This document shows positions 43,966 to 54,149 of a stretch of 64,000 nt of DNA, piece after piece (the stretch's first letter is position 1; every line of letters starts with the position of its first letter). Under the pieces are notes generated by a model. It did no database searches. It was not told the origin of the DNA and saw only the letters and a list, made by a program, of their open reading frames with translations. Origin of the DNA: Dinoroseobacter sp. (GTDB lineage Bacteria > Pseudomonadota > Alphaproteobacteria > Rhodobacterales > Rhodobacteraceae); NCBI GenBank assembly GCA_017643385.1, contig JAEPNN010000004.1, forward strand, positions 186,001 to 250,000, in the 5' to 3' direction. The translations under genes and the position numbers were made by a program.

Positions 43966-45939
43966 ATGGTCGAAAAAGTCTTACATGGTGTCAACGTCGC
44001 AGCGTGCTGCGGCCAACTTGCCACGGCAGCGGTTGATATCGCTTCGACCGGGGGGCTCGCGACGACGATCAGCGCGGGGCTTTCGGCACTTGCTCTTAGA
44101 CGCTCACCCAATGCCCAAGCCGAATTAGCGGACCTTTGCCTGCAAGCCTTGCACGCGCATATAGCGCAGGCGAAGCTGGTTGAAGACGTACAAAAACAGA
44201 TTTTACTGATGTTGGACAGCTACCTGCCCGGCAAGGCAGAGTTTGCCCAAGGGGACATGCGGGCCGACAAAATCGCCAAACTCATGCATGACCGGATCAT
44301 AGACCAGTCTAGGGTGGCGGAATTCAAAGACGTCGCCACGCTGGAGGCTTATGAAGAGCTGCTGACCGAGACGCTGGATCCCTTGTTGGCCCCCAGAACC
44401 CAGAGCGAGGCGAATGAAGCGGAGCTGCTGCAACGGTCCACCAAGTTAGACGCCAAGCAGGACGTAGTGCTGGCACAGAACGCCGAGATAATGAACCTGT
44501 TATCGTCTCAGATTGCCTACCCAAGATTATACGAAGCTGGTCTTTCGGAAGAGGCGATCCTTGGTCAAATTCGCCGTGTGTCTGAACATACCAACGACCC
44601 ACAAGCCGCGCTGGCCGATCTGGAGGTGGCGCTGACCCGGTTGGCGAACTTTGAGGCCGACGCAAATCGCCCCTCAAACCATTCCAGCCAGATTGACACC
44701 GCTGTGGCCCAAGCTGGCGTGCTGGTAAATCAGGACAGGCTCTCGGATGCCCGCGCTCTATTGGCGGATCAACGCGAACGCGCAGCGGCGGAAATGCAAC
44801 GGCTGCTGTCCAAAGAAATCGACGTCGCACTGATCGATGGCGACGCCGCCGGAGCCGCAGCTCTGATCGTAGAACAGGCCGATCACGATGCGGGCGGGCG
44901 CGCGGACTTTGCGGCGCTACGCCAAGTGCAGGAAGATTATTATGTAGTGGGCCGTGACAAGGGCGTCGCGCTGGATCTGCGGGTCAGCATTGCACTGGCA
45001 AAGCTACTGGTGGACCGGGCCGGGGACAGCGATGAAACGAGGGCTGCGCTGAATGATTTGGGGATCGCGCTGCAAACCCTCGGGAAACGCGACAGAGGCA
45101 CAAAGCGGCTGAAACAGGCGGTCGAGGCCTATCAGCTGGCGCTGAAGGGATGGACGCGCGATCGGGCGCCGTTGGACTGGGCCGGAACGCAGAACAACCT
45201 TGGCACCGCGCTGCAAACCTTAGGGGAGTGCGAAAGCGACACAGACAGGCTGGAACAGGCGGTCGAGGCCTTTCAACAGGCGCTGAAGGAATACACACGC
45301 GACGAGGTGCCGTTGGGCTGGGCCGCAACGCAGAACAACCTTGGCACCGCGCTGCAAACCTTAGGGGAACACGACAGCGGCACGGACAGGCTGGAACAGG
45401 CGGTCGAGGCCTTTCAACAGGCGCTGAAGGAATACACACGCGACGAGGTGCCGTTGGACTGGGCCGCGACGCAGAATAACCTTGGCAACGCGCTGCGGTC
45501 CCTCGGGGAACACGACAGCGGCACGGACAGGCTGGAACAGGCGGTCGAGGCCTTTCAACAGGCGCTGAAGGAATACACACGCGACGAGGTGCCGTTGGGC
45601 TGGGCCGCAACGCAGAACAACCTTGGCAACGCGCTAGCCACCCTAGGGGAACGCGACAGCGACACAGACAGGCTGGAACAGGCGGTCGAGGCCTTTCAAC
45701 AGGCGCTGAAGGAACGCACACGCGACCGGGTACCGTTGAACTGGGCCGGAACGCAGCACAATCTGGCGCACACCTATTTGACGCTGTTTGAAAAAACCGC
45801 GCAAGCCGTGCATCTGGACCGGGCGCAGGATCTGTTACGCGCGGCGGCTGCGGAATTTGCAGCCGCAGGGGCCAGCCACTATGCGGATATGGCCGCATGT
45901 TTGCAGGCCAAAATCGATGCGGCGCGGTCGGCGGGCTGA
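43966..45939 (+). CDS. Large TPR-repeat protein of unknown function
   Basis: 657 residues. The N-terminal 330 residues are helical without recognised domain; a hydrophobic stretch (STGGLATTISAGLSALAL) lies near residues 28-45. Residues 363-597 are five tandem 47-residue TPR-like units of the form NNLGTALQTLGEHDS and TDRLEQAVEAFQQALKE with PLGWAATQ between helices. Such repeats bind peptides or proteins, and similar N-terminal helical plus TPR architectures occur in bacterial signalling and conflict systems. GGGAG lies before the ATG. The gene is next to the tRNA att site on the non-island side, between tRNA-Ser and ychF. Confidence 0.75.
   Translation: MVEKVLHGVNVAACCGQLATAAVDIASTGGLATTISAGLSALALRRSPNAQAELADLCLQALHAHIAQAKLVEDVQKQILLMLDSYLPGKAEFAQGDMRADKIAKLMHDRIIDQSRVAEFKDVATLEAYEELLTETLDPLLAPRTQSEANEAELLQRSTKLDAKQDVVLAQNAEIMNLLSSQIAYPRLYEAGLSEEAILGQIRRVSEHTNDPQAALADLEVALTRLANFEADANRPSNHSSQIDTAVAQAGVLVNQDRLSDARALLADQRERAAAEMQRLLSKEIDVALIDGDAAGAAALIVEQADHDAGGRADFAALRQVQEDYYVVGRDKGVALDLRVSIALAKLLVDRAGDSDETRAALNDLGIALQTLGKRDRGTKRLKQAVEAYQLALKGWTRDRAPLDWAGTQNNLGTALQTLGECESDTDRLEQAVEAFQQALKEYTRDEVPLGWAATQNNLGTALQTLGEHDSGTDRLEQAVEAFQQALKEYTRDEVPLDWAATQNNLGNALRSLGEHDSGTDRLEQAVEAFQQALKEYTRDEVPLGWAATQNNLGNALATLGERDSDTDRLEQAVEAFQQALKERTRDRVPLNWAGTQHNLAHTYLTLFEKTAQAVHLDRAQDLLRAAAAEFAAAGASHYADMAACLQAKIDAARSAG
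45052..45756 (+). repeat. Five tandem 141-bp repeats inside the TPR gene
   Basis: Units start at 45052, 45193, 45334, 45475 and 45616. The middle three are nearly identical in DNA, including synonymous positions (for example gaggcctttcaacaggcgct in four units), which indicates recent duplication or gene conversion. The number of units could vary between strains. Confidence 0.9.
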
Positions 45940-45980
45940 CCTGCGTGGGTTTGGTGAACGCCGCCGGGGTACGGGCCGGT

Positions 45981-47078
45981 TCAGGTGTTGAACAGGAAAT
46001 GCAACACATCGCCGTCTTGGACGATATATGCCTTGCCCTCGGCGCGCATCTTGCCGGCCTCTTTCGCGGGGCCCTCGCCACCCAGTGACACGAAATCGTC
46101 ATAGGCAATGGTTTCGGCGCGGATAAATCCCTTTTCGAAATCGCCATGGATCACGCCTGCGGCTTGTGGTGCCAGCGTGCCAGTCCGAATGGTCCAGGCA
46201 CGGGCCTCTTTCGGCCCGACGGTGAAATAGGTCTCAAGTTTCAGCAGATCATACCCGGCACGGATCAGACGATCGAGCCCGGCCTCTTCCAGACCCATTT
46301 CGGACAGGAACATCTCGGCTTCGTCTTCATCCAGCTGCGCGATCTCTTCTTCGATCTGCGCTGAAATCACCACATGCGCCGCACCTTGCGCCTCGGCCAT
46401 CTCAATGACTTTGGCAGAGAATTCGTTTCCAGACGCTGCCGAACCTTCATCCACGTTGCATACATAGAGGATGGGTTTGGAGGTCAGCAATTGAAGGGTC
46501 TTCCAGGCTTTGGCGTCTTCCGCGTCAACCTCAACCATCCGCGCGGGCTTGCCCTCTTCCAGCATCGTCAAAGCGTCTTTGAGCAGGCGTTCCTGCTGAA
46601 CCGCCTCCTTGTCGCCACCACGAACCTTGCGCACGATCCCTTGCAGTCGTTTCTCGATGCTCTCCATATCTGCAAGCATCAATTCAGTTTCGATCACTTC
46701 AGCATCGGCGACAGGGTCTACGCGCCCGTCGACATGCGTGACATCGCCATCTTCGAAACACCGCAACACATGCGCGATCGCATCCGTTTCGCGGATGTTG
46801 GCCAGAAACTGGTTCCCAAGCCCTTCGCCCTTGCTTGCACCTTTCACCAGCCCTGCAATGTCCACGAATGTCATCCGGGTCGGAATGATCTGTTTGGAGC
46901 TCGCAATCGCGGCCAGAGTGTCAAGCCTGTCGTCTGGCACCGCAACGTCGCCCACATTGGGTTCAATGGTGCAGAACGGGAAGTTGGCCGCTTGCGCGGC
47001 GGCGGTTTTGGTCAATGCATTGAACAAGGTGGATTTGCCCACATTTGGCAGACCCACGATTCCCATTCTGAAGCCCAT
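45981..47078 (-). CDS. ychF: Redox-regulated ATPase/GTPase YchF (OLA1 family)
   Basis: 365 residues. G1 GLPNVGKSTLFNALT, G3 DIAGLVKGASKGEGLGN and the C-terminal TGS domain (YFTVGPKEARAWTI to AYIVQDGDVLHFLFN) identify YchF. The usual NKxD is replaced by a non-canonical motif (CNVDE), which gives ATP preference in this family. It binds ribosomes and modulates stress responses. Length is standard. Confidence 0.96.
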   Translation of the reverse strand: MGFRMGIVGLPNVGKSTLFNALTKTAAAQAANFPFCTIEPNVGDVAVPDDRLDTLAAIASSKQIIPTRMTFVDIAGLVKGASKGEGLGNQFLANIRETDAIAHVLRCFEDGDVTHVDGRVDPVADAEVIETELMLADMESIEKRLQGIVRKVRGGDKEAVQQERLLKDALTMLEEGKPARMVEVDAEDAKAWKTLQLLTSKPILYVCNVDEGSAASGNEFSAKVIEMAEAQGAAHVVISAQIEEEIAQLDEDEAEMFLSEMGLEEAGLDRLIRAGYDLLKLETYFTVGPKEARAWTIRTGTLAPQAAGVIHGDFEKGFIRAETIAYDDFVSLGGEGPAKEAGKMRAEGKAYIVQDGDVLHFLFNT

Positions 47079-47155
47079 GTGCGGCTCTCCCAGCTAAAAC
47101 ATGCGCCTTCTATGCAGACCAGCGGGCACGTGCAACACTTCTGCCCCGGAAGGAC

Positions 47156-47290
47156 AGGATCTCAACGCTTCATTCATATTTGACCTTCGATGAAAACGCG
47201 CTCGAGGCGATGTCTTTCTATGCCGGGGTATTCGGCGGGGAAATCACGATGTCCATACGCTCAAGCGACATGCCCGAGGCGGCACATTAG
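47156..47290 (+). pseudogene. Remnant of a VOC/PhnB-like glyoxalase-fold gene
   Basis: The frame reads HSYLTFDENALEAMSFYAGV then FGGEITMSIRSSDMPEAAH and stops. This is the beginning of PhnB-type proteins (YLTF..NA.EA..FY..VFGGE), normally about 140 residues. No start with a ribosome site is visible and no later part follows. The rest of the 47079-47428 gap holds the trpA leader only. Confidence 0.6.
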
Positions 47291-47428
47291 CCGGGCACCG
47301 TTGCAGATGAGGTAACGTGCTGTTTCAGACCGGCTTAAGCTTCTTCATTGATCTGTTAAGGTCCGCACCCGCTTGACCTTCTGGCGTGGCTCACGCAAAC
47401 CAGCACAGCAGTCAGGGAAGAGGCCAAC

Positions 47429-48220
47429 ATGACCCGTATAGACGACACCTTCGCGCGCCTGAAATCCGAAGGCAAAAAGGCCTTCGTTTCCTATGTGATG
47501 GCCGGCGACCCGGATCTTGAGACGTCCCGCGAGATCGTGCATGGTCTGCCAGCCGCCGGTGTCGACATTATCGAACTTGGGCTGCCCTTCACCGATCCCA
47601 TGGCCGACGGCCCAACCATTCAGCTTGCCGGCCAGCGCGCGCTCGACAAGGGGATGACACTGGACAAAACACTGGATATCGCACGCTCGTTGCGCGCGAC
47701 CGGCAACCAGACCCCGATCGTCCTGATGGGGTATTACAACCCGATATACTCGCGCGGCGTCTCCAAATTCCTTGCGCAAGCCAAAGAAGCGGGCATTGAC
47801 GGTTTGATTATCGTGGACCTGCCGCCTGAAGAAGACAGCGAACTTTGCATTCCAGCCCAAGAGGCCGGGCTGAACTTCATCCGGCTTGCCACACCTACGA
47901 CAGACGACAAACGTCTGCCTAAGGTTCTGCAGAACACTTCTGGGTTTGTTTATTACGTTTCGATCACCGGGATTACAGGTGCCGCCGAAGCGCAGTCAGC
48001 CGATGTTGCGCCTGAAGTTGCACGCATCAAATCGCACACTGATCTGCCTGTGATCGTCGGTTTTGGCATCAAGACACCCGACGCGGCGCGAGACATTGCA
48101 TCAATTGCAGATGGCTCTGTCGTTGGATCTGCGATCGTCAATCTCGTTGAACAGGGCAAGTCGCCAGCAGAGGTTCTAACCTACGTCAAAGCGCTTGCTG
48201 ACGGCGCACACAGCGCCTGA
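47429..48220 (+). CDS. trpA: Tryptophan synthase alpha subunit
   Basis: 263 residues. [20 protein letters not shown] carries the catalytic glutamate and aspartate, and [13 protein letters not shown] is the phosphate-side loop. It cleaves indole-3-glycerol phosphate to indole, which passes to TrpB; trpB and trpF lie about 8 kb away on the other strand, so the pathway genes are split here. GGAAGAGG precedes the ATG. Confidence 0.96.
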   Translation: MTRIDDTFARLKSEGKKAFVSYVMAGDPDLETSREIVHGLPAAGVDIIELGLPFTDPMADGPTIQLAGQRALDKGMTLDKTLDIARSLRATGNQTPIVLMGYYNPIYSRGVSKFLAQAKEAGIDGLIIVDLPPEEDSELCIPAQEAGLNFIRLATPTTDDKRLPKVLQNTSGFVYYVSITGITGAAEAQSADVAPEVARIKSHTDLPVIVGFGIKTPDAARDIASIADGSVVGSAIVNLVEQGKSPAEVLTYVKALADGAHSA

Positions 48221-48475
48221 CGGTTGTTACGCGAGGCGCCTCAAAGCATTGCCAAAGTTGAACTAGGCTTTGGACCCGCGATCACTTGCACGGTTTGATA
48301 TCGGGCGCTGAACACTCGCGGCATCAAAAGCGACCGGTTACAGACACTCCGGCAGTAGCTCAGATGGCGCACGGATAACTCCAGCGCAATACCTGCCAGA
48401 CACACCCTTGAATATAAAAAACGCGCCCCCGACTGGGAGCGCGCTTCAATTTGTCGGCAGGGAAGCCTGACCAGA
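48221..48475. other. Gap between convergent trpA and rplY
   Basis: It contains the rplY terminator at 48414-48444. Open frames in the rest are antisense shadows without ribosome sites. Confidence 0.4.
48414..48444 (-). terminator. Terminator of rplY
   Basis: On the minus strand CGCGCTCCC (48435-48443) pairs with GGGGGCGCG (48422-48430) around AGTC, with one G-T pair, and is followed by TTTTTTATA. It lies 32 bases past the rplY stop. Confidence 0.8.
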
Positions 48476-49120
48476 TTACTCTTCGGCCGCTTCCGCTGCT
48501 GGTGCGTCTGCTTCGTCGCCGTCATCCTCTTCATTCTCAGAAGAACGTAGACCCGATGGAGCCGAGATATTTGCAATAACGAAATCGCGGTCGATGGTTG
48601 GCTTTGCGCCTGAAGGCAGATCGACAGAGCTAATGGTGACGGTGTCACCCACTTCAAGACCTGAGAGGTCAACAGTGATGTGATCAGGGATCTCACCTGC
48701 TGTCACGCGCAGTTCAACTTCTGGGCGTACAACAGTCAGAACACCGCCCTTCTTGATGCCGGGAGCCGTTTCTTCGTTAACGAACTCAACAGGAATGAAC
48801 AGGTTCACCTTTGAGGTCCGGCGTAGGCGCATCAGGTCCAGATGCGTTGGCAGGTCTTTCACGACGTCGCGCTGCACGCTCCGGCAGATGACGCGCACAT
48901 CCTCCTGGCCCTCAACCTTCAGGTTGAACAGCGTGGACATGAACCGGCCCGCTTTCAGCTTCTTGAAAAGCTCGTTGAACTTGATCTGGATCGGCTGTGG
49001 ATCGACACCGCCCCCGTAAACCACTCCAGGCACCATACCGTTGCGACGTGCTGTGCGGGCGGCCCCCTTGCCTGTCCCCTCGCGCGCTTCGGCGATCAGA
49101 TCTGGAATTTCTCCAGCCAT
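48476..49120 (-). CDS. rplY: 50S ribosomal protein L25/general stress protein Ctc
   Basis: 214 residues. The N-terminal 5S rRNA-binding domain ([20 protein letters not shown]) and the C-terminal TL5 domain are both present, and the tail is acidic ([20 protein letters not shown]), as in the long Ctc form. In many alphaproteobacteria pth follows directly; here pth is 3 kb away on the other strand. Confidence 0.95.
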   Translation of the reverse strand: MAGEIPDLIAEAREGTGKGAARTARRNGMVPGVVYGGGVDPQPIQIKFNELFKKLKAGRFMSTLFNLKVEGQEDVRVICRSVQRDVVKDLPTHLDLMRLRRTSKVNLFIPVEFVNEETAPGIKKGGVLTVVRPEVELRVTAGEIPDHITVDLSGLEVGDTVTISSVDLPSGAKPTIDRDFVIANISAPSGLRSSENEEDDGDEADAPAAEAAEE

Positions 49121-49268
49121 GATAGCAATCTCCTAAATAAGAGGGGCATCCTCCAAGGGTGTATGCCCCGGTTGAAGGCTGCGCTTTAGGCCAATTATTC
49201 CGCGCTGAAAAGACCAAAATCGCCTTTTATAGATTGCTTCAGCGTTCAGACGGCGGTAGCGCGCATTT

Positions 49269-50465
49269 ATGTCGTTCGTTTCAACCCTCAGGCTGTCTCA
49301 AGCAGCGCTTGCAGGCTTCGCGTCAATTGGCGCGGGTTTCGGCAGCTATGCTGCGGCGATACCAGATTTGAAAGCATTGTTGGACATCACCGAATCCCAG
49401 CTCGGGCTGGCCCTATTTTTCGGGGCATTGGGCGCAGTGACATCTATGAGCGCATCGGCAACGCTGATGGCCCGCTTTGGGACCGGGCGCAGGTTTATTG
49501 CACTCATCATGGTTTTCCTGTCACTCGCGTTTTTCGGTCTTCGCTATGTAAGTGATTTGCCTGGGCTGGGCTTTGCTATGTTCTGCGTCGGCCTCTGCAC
49601 CGGTTTCCTTGATGTCGTGGTAAACGCCCGGATTAGTCAATTAGAGGCGCGCACGGGCCAGCATTTGATGAGCTTGTGCCACGGTACATTTTCATTGGCC
49701 TATGCGATTGCAGCCATTCTTACTGGGGTCGCCCGCGAGCTTGGCGCGGACCCCGAACAAATCTTTTCAAATGCCGCAGTTGTTGTCGCTATTCTCGCAT
49801 TTGTTGCCTTGGGCGGTCCGAAACTACCGGCAGGTTCAGAAGATGCCCACGAACCCGAGAAAGGTCGCGCACCTTTGCCATTTGCTGTCTTCCTTCTCGG
49901 GGCGTTAATTCTGATTGCCTTCTTTGCTGAGAACGCGACCGAAACCTGGTCCGCCTTGCATGTCGAGCAAACGTTGGGAGGTGGCGCTGCCGAAGGCGCT
50001 ATGGGTCCTGCCATGCTGGGCCTGACCATGGCACTTGGCCGCTTCTCAGGACAGGCTCTGTCAATACGCTTTGGGCTTGTCGCGCTGATGACCGCGTTTT
50101 CCTGCTTGGCGGCTACGGGTGCATATATAGCTGCTTTCGCACCGACACCATTGGTCGCCTATCTGGGCTTTGCCGGGCTGGGACTAGGCATCTCAACGCT
50201 GGCGCCGCTGGGGTTCGCGCTCGGCGGGCAGTACCTCACGGAGGCACAACGCCCGCGTGGCATCGCCCGGATGACACTTATCGGTTACATGGGCTTCTTT
50301 CTGGGGCCACCGACATTGGGTCTTTTTGCTGAATGGTTCGGATTGCGCGCGGCCTTCGCAATCGTCGCAACCAGCCTACTCGTACTGCCGCTGCTGTTGC
50401 GCATGCTCAATGTGCCTTTGGCGTCTCAAGATGGCCCGACTGAGCAACCTTCTCGTAAAGACTGA
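49269..50465 (+). CDS. MFS transporter (YbjJ-like)
   Basis: 398 residues with twelve predicted helices. The loop between helices 2 and 3 reads MARFGTGRRFIALIM, the MFS signature position. CTGFLDVVVNARISQLEART and MSLCHGTFSLAYAIAAILTG are typical of the YbjJ/FucP-like branch. Substrate unknown. Its last 59 bases overlap the 3' end of the convergent sulfotransferase gene. Confidence 0.85.
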   Translation: MSFVSTLRLSQAALAGFASIGAGFGSYAAAIPDLKALLDITESQLGLALFFGALGAVTSMSASATLMARFGTGRRFIALIMVFLSLAFFGLRYVSDLPGLGFAMFCVGLCTGFLDVVVNARISQLEARTGQHLMSLCHGTFSLAYAIAAILTGVARELGADPEQIFSNAAVVVAILAFVALGGPKLPAGSEDAHEPEKGRAPLPFAVFLLGALILIAFFAENATETWSALHVEQTLGGGAAEGAMGPAMLGLTMALGRFSGQALSIRFGLVALMTAFSCLAATGAYIAAFAPTPLVAYLGFAGLGLGISTLAPLGFALGGQYLTEAQRPRGIARMTLIGYMGFFLGPPTLGLFAEWFGLRAAFAIVATSLLVLPLLLRMLNVPLASQDGPTEQPSRKD

Positions 50466-51033
50466 ACTCCCGCGCTCGTTGCAAACGGACGCGTGCGATC
50501 AACTCTGCTGAAACCCGCGTCCAAGCGCGTGGCGATCGGTTCCGCGCCGCCAGTTTTATTTTGCGATCAAGCCTCTCCTCAAGAAACCCAAGCGCACGTC
50601 CGAGATCTTCATAAACAAACAAATGTCGAATACGCGGCTCGTCCTTAGCTGACAGGCAAAAGCGATCCTGCGATCCGATTTGCGCATAGGCCGGGCGTTC
50701 ATCGGCCAGTGTCGCCTCTAGAAATTGTTCAAAAGAAACGCCCTTGGTCGAGACCCGCATGCCTGCAAACTCAGAGGCGCGTCGATACTTGTACCAACTT
50801 CTCAACCGCTCCATGGGCTCGCGAAGAACAGCCATTGTATGCGGTACTATGTCATAGGTTTCACGCAGGAACGGTCCCCAACTATGATGATATTCGCCCG
50901 CATTCATATGACGTACCGCGGGCGGGCCGCGCAGCACGATACTGCTATGCGCGCTCAGCGCATCTTCCAACGCCGTTGTACCAGTTTTCGGGACGGCGAG
51001 GAAAACAAGCCTGTGATGCAGGAAGATCAGCAT
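50407..51033 (-). CDS. Sulfotransferase-family protein
   Basis: About 208 residues. FLAVPKTGTTALEDAL is the 5'-PSB loop that binds the PAPS phosphates, and VLREPMERLRSWYKYRR is the 3'-PB motif. The family (Sulfotransfer_2-like) sulfates carbohydrates or other small acceptors; the acceptor is unknown. The ATG at 51033 begins the conserved part; a GTG lies 24 bases upstream. It overlaps the MFS gene tail to tail. Confidence 0.82.
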   Translation of the reverse strand: MLIFLHHRLVFLAVPKTGTTALEDALSAHSSIVLRGPPAVRHMNAGEYHHSWGPFLRETYDIVPHTMAVLREPMERLRSWYKYRRASEFAGMRVSTKGVSFEQFLEATLADERPAYAQIGSQDRFCLSAKDEPRIRHLFVYEDLGRALGFLEERLDRKIKLAARNRSPRAWTRVSAELIARVRLQRAREFSLYEKVAQSGHLETPKAH

Positions 51034-51069
51034 GGGGCGACCATGGCAATCCACCACTACGAGGTCAAA

Positions 51070-52239
51070 TCAGTTTGACTGCCAGCGGCCTTCAAAATCC
51101 TCTGGAATCAACAGAATGTCGCGATCAACAGTCGTGATATCGCGCCGGCCGCATAGAGCCATTGTCAGGTCCATCTCTTTGTGGATCACATCGAGCGCAC
51201 TCGTCACGCCCTTTTCACCCATAGCGCCCAGACCATAGGTGAAAGCGCGGCCAATCATGGTGCCTTTTGCGCCCATCGCCAATGCCTTCAGGACATCTTG
51301 GCCCGAACGGATCCCGCTATCGAGGTGAACCTCGACCTTGTCGCCAACGGCGTCCACAATCGGGCGCAGCGATTTGATTGAACTGAGCGCGCCATCCAGC
51401 TGTCGTCCACCATGGTTGGAAACAGTGATCGCATCGACGCCCAATTCAGCGGCTTTTCTGGCGTCTTCCACATCAAGGATCCCTTTCAGAATCACTTTAC
51501 CGCCCCACATCTCGGCGATTTCGGCGACGCGCTTCCAATCAAGACTGTGGTCAAAGGCCTCTCCAATCCAGGAGGTCAAAGAGCTCGGATCCGATACGCC
51601 CTGCGCATGCCCCACGATATTGCCAAAAAAGCGACGTTTGGTTCCAAGCATCTCAAGGCCCCAAGGGACTTTGGTTGCCAAATTTGCCATCGATGCCGCT
51701 GTTAGCTTGGGTGGGGCGCTCATACCGTTTTTGATGTCCATGTGACGCTGGCCCATGATTTGCAGATCAACGGTGATTACCAACGCTGAACACTTCGCTG
51801 CCCTCGCCCTTTCAATCAGGCGACGCATGAAATCGTCATCCTTCAGGGTGTAGACCTGAAACCAGAACGGCTTCGTTGTGTTCGCAGCGACATCCTCGAT
51901 CGAACAAATCGACATTGTGCTCAATGTGAACGGCACACCAAATTTTTCGGCCGCGCGCGCCGCTTTTATTTCTCCATCCGCCGATTGCATCCCCGTCAAA
52001 CCAACTGGGGCCAATGCGACCGGCATCGCGCAGTCCTGCCCGATCATCTGACATTTCGTTGTGCGGTTGGTCATATCCACCGCGATGCGCTGACGGAACT
52101 TCAACTCATCAAAATCCGAGGTATTGGCCCTGAAGGTTGACCCGGTCCACGACCCGGTTTCGGCGTAGTCGTAAAACATCTTTGGAACACGGCGCTTATA
52201 GAGGCGCTTCAAGTCCTCGATCTCGGTTATCTTGGGCAT
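51070..52239 (-). CDS. lldD: FMN-dependent L-lactate dehydrogenase / alpha-hydroxy-acid oxidase family
   Basis: 389 residues. TLSTMSICSIEDVAANT, the FMN-binding WFQVYTLKDDDF, LVITVDLQIMGQRHMDI and the catalytic histidine in VSNHGGRQLDG identify this family. The C-terminal IRSGQDVLKALAMGAKGTMI binds the FMN phosphate. L-lactate is the most likely substrate, but other 2-hydroxy acids are possible. A gap of 144 bases separates it from the divergent pth. Confidence 0.9.
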   Translation of the reverse strand: MPKITEIEDLKRLYKRRVPKMFYDYAETGSWTGSTFRANTSDFDELKFRQRIAVDMTNRTTKCQMIGQDCAMPVALAPVGLTGMQSADGEIKAARAAEKFGVPFTLSTMSICSIEDVAANTTKPFWFQVYTLKDDDFMRRLIERARAAKCSALVITVDLQIMGQRHMDIKNGMSAPPKLTAASMANLATKVPWGLEMLGTKRRFFGNIVGHAQGVSDPSSLTSWIGEAFDHSLDWKRVAEIAEMWGGKVILKGILDVEDARKAAELGVDAITVSNHGGRQLDGALSSIKSLRPIVDAVGDKVEVHLDSGIRSGQDVLKALAMGAKGTMIGRAFTYGLGAMGEKGVTSALDVIHKEMDLTMALCGRRDITTVDRDILLIPEDFEGRWQSN

Positions 52240-52383
52240 GGCGTAGCTCTTTGGATCAATTGGTATGACAATACCACCAATACTTTGCGCGCTGCAATGC
52301 GATTAAAAACCTGCGTTTGTTTGACCCGCTGCAAATTCATTGTCAGATACATGCGCACACGTCGTTTGTAGAAGAGCACACCC

Positions 52384-53067
52384 ATGCGCCTTTTCGTAGG
52401 TCTCGGAAATCCCGGATCACAGTACGCTGGAAACCGGCACAATATTGGCTTCATGGCCCTCGATCAGATTGCGTCCGACCATGGGTTTTCCCCCTGGAAA
52501 AACAAGTTTCAGGGAAAAGTTGCCGAAGGTCGCTTGGGACGTGAAAAAGTAATCCTTCTCAAGCCTGAAACTTTCATGAATCGGTCAGGTCAGTCAGTGC
52601 GTGCAGCAATGGATTTCTACAAACTAGACCCTGTAGACATCACCGTTTTTCATGACGAACTTGATCTCGCCCCCGGTCGGCTGAAGTGCAAAACCGGTGG
52701 AGGCCATGCGGGGCATAACGGGTTGCGTTCGATCCATGGTCATTTGGGTGACGCCTATGCTCGTGTACGCTTGGGGATCGGTCATCCTGGCCGGAAGGAA
52801 CTTGTATCAGGCTATGTGTTGCATGATTTTGCAAAGGCGGATCAAGACTGGCTGGACGACCTGATGCGTGGGATCGGGGACGGAGCCCCGTATCTGGCAG
52901 AGGGGGATACCGGCCGCTTCATGAACGCTGTCTCACTGCGTATCGCCCCCCCGCGATCATCCAAGTCAGCGGCCACCCCCAAAGAAAACACGCAACCAAA
53001 GCCGAAGGAGCCAGAAGCGCCCGATACGCGCAGCGCGTTGCAAAAGCTGGCGGACAAGTTTCGGTGA
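52384..53067 (+). CDS. pth: Peptidyl-tRNA hydrolase
   Basis: 227 residues. [20 protein letters not shown] contains the active-site asparagine and histidine, [20 protein letters not shown] the catalytic aspartate and GHNGLRSI the tRNA-binding part. A basic, proline-rich tail of about 40 residues extends past the usual end. It recycles tRNA from prematurely released peptidyl-tRNA. The stop overlaps the DUF2332 start (GTGA). Confidence 0.96.
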   Translation: MRLFVGLGNPGSQYAGNRHNIGFMALDQIASDHGFSPWKNKFQGKVAEGRLGREKVILLKPETFMNRSGQSVRAAMDFYKLDPVDITVFHDELDLAPGRLKCKTGGGHAGHNGLRSIHGHLGDAYARVRLGIGHPGRKELVSGYVLHDFAKADQDWLDDLMRGIGDGAPYLAEGDTGRFMNAVSLRIAPPRSSKSAATPKENTQPKPKEPEAPDTRSALQKLADKFR

Positions 53068-54068
53068 GCGACAGGCTCAGAGCCGCTCTCATCAGCCAAT
53101 CTAGGTCGTGTGAGACCCTTGGATCCCCGTTCATGGGGCGGCTTATGGCGCTTTTTGCTGAACGCCTGCAGTTCGGTTCGTCCGTTGCGGATCGGATCCT
53201 TGAGTGGCCGGGCGATGTAGGCCCAACGGGCCATTCCGTTCCCCTGAGGTTAGCAGGCGCTTTGCATGGACTTGTGCTCGAGCGGCTCGCCCTGACAGAA
53301 GTTTACCCGCCAACTCAAGTCTCGGATGATACGCTTTGGGCGGAAGTGATCAGAGCTTTCAACGCACATAGCGAGCGCATCCACAGATGGCTGGACAGCC
53401 CGCCTCAGACGAACGAAGTCCGTCGCAGCGCAGCGCTTATTCTTGGCGCAAGCCTGCTCAGCCAACAGTTTGGACTTCCATTGGTTCTGTCAGAGCTTGG
53501 TGCAAGCGCAGGGCTAAACCTAAATTTCGACCGATACCGTCTTGGGACCTACGGTGCCCCAGATAGTGCGGTCTCCCTGACGCCGGATCTGGCAGGCCCG
53601 TTACCGCCCGTCTCTGCGCTCAACGTTATAGATCGCGCTGGCGTTGATCTGAACCCGCTAGATCCAAACAAAGATAAATTGCGACTGCTTGCTTATTTAT
53701 GGCCAGACCAACCCGAGCGTCTCGCGCTAACGCGCGCAGCCTTGGCTTTGGGACCACCGAAGCCAGACCGCGGTGACGCCGCGAAATGGCTGGAGACGAG
53801 ATTAAACAAGCCTCGCCAAGGCGCGCTTCATCTCGTCTATCACACTGTTGCTTGGCAATATTTTCCGACTGAAACCAAACAGAGTTGCAAGACAACTCTC
53901 GCCCGCGCCGCAAAAAACGCGACACCGGATGCGCCGATCGCACATCTCAGCATGGAAGCCGACAAAATACAGGATGGGGCGGCACTCTCTTTGACAACCT
54001 GGCCCGAGGGAAAAACCGAAACGCTTGCTCGCGTCGACTTTCACGGGCGTTGGGTCAGGTTTATTTGA
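53064..54068 (+). CDS. DUF2332 family protein
   Basis: 334 residues. The [20 protein letters not shown] segment is the DUF2332 hallmark and resembles an AdoMet-dependent methyltransferase motif I, though activity is unproven. Other conserved parts are [11 protein letters not shown] and [12 protein letters not shown]. The start is a GTG overlapping the pth stop, so the two are translationally coupled. Function unknown. Confidence 0.82.
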   Translation: MSDRLRAALISQSRSCETLGSPFMGRLMALFAERLQFGSSVADRILEWPGDVGPTGHSVPLRLAGALHGLVLERLALTEVYPPTQVSDDTLWAEVIRAFNAHSERIHRWLDSPPQTNEVRRSAALILGASLLSQQFGLPLVLSELGASAGLNLNFDRYRLGTYGAPDSAVSLTPDLAGPLPPVSALNVIDRAGVDLNPLDPNKDKLRLLAYLWPDQPERLALTRAALALGPPKPDRGDAAKWLETRLNKPRQGALHLVYHTVAWQYFPTETKQSCKTTLARAAKNATPDAPIAHLSMEADKIQDGAALSLTTWPEGKTETLARVDFHGRWVRFI

Positions 54069-54149
54069 CCTAATGCAAGCTGCAAGAACATTTGACAGAT
54101 CAAGAATTGACGCCATCTGGTGTAGTGTCCCTAAAATGCGGTGAGCCCT

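Noticed and set aside
45052-45756. Regular tandem repeats considered as CRISPR-like array
   Set aside because: Units are contiguous, 141 bp, in frame and protein coding; there are no spacers or cas genes.
44984-46147. 387-codon minus frame opposite the TPR gene
   Set aside because: It is proline/arginine-rich and repeats only because the sense strand repeats; there is no ribosome site.
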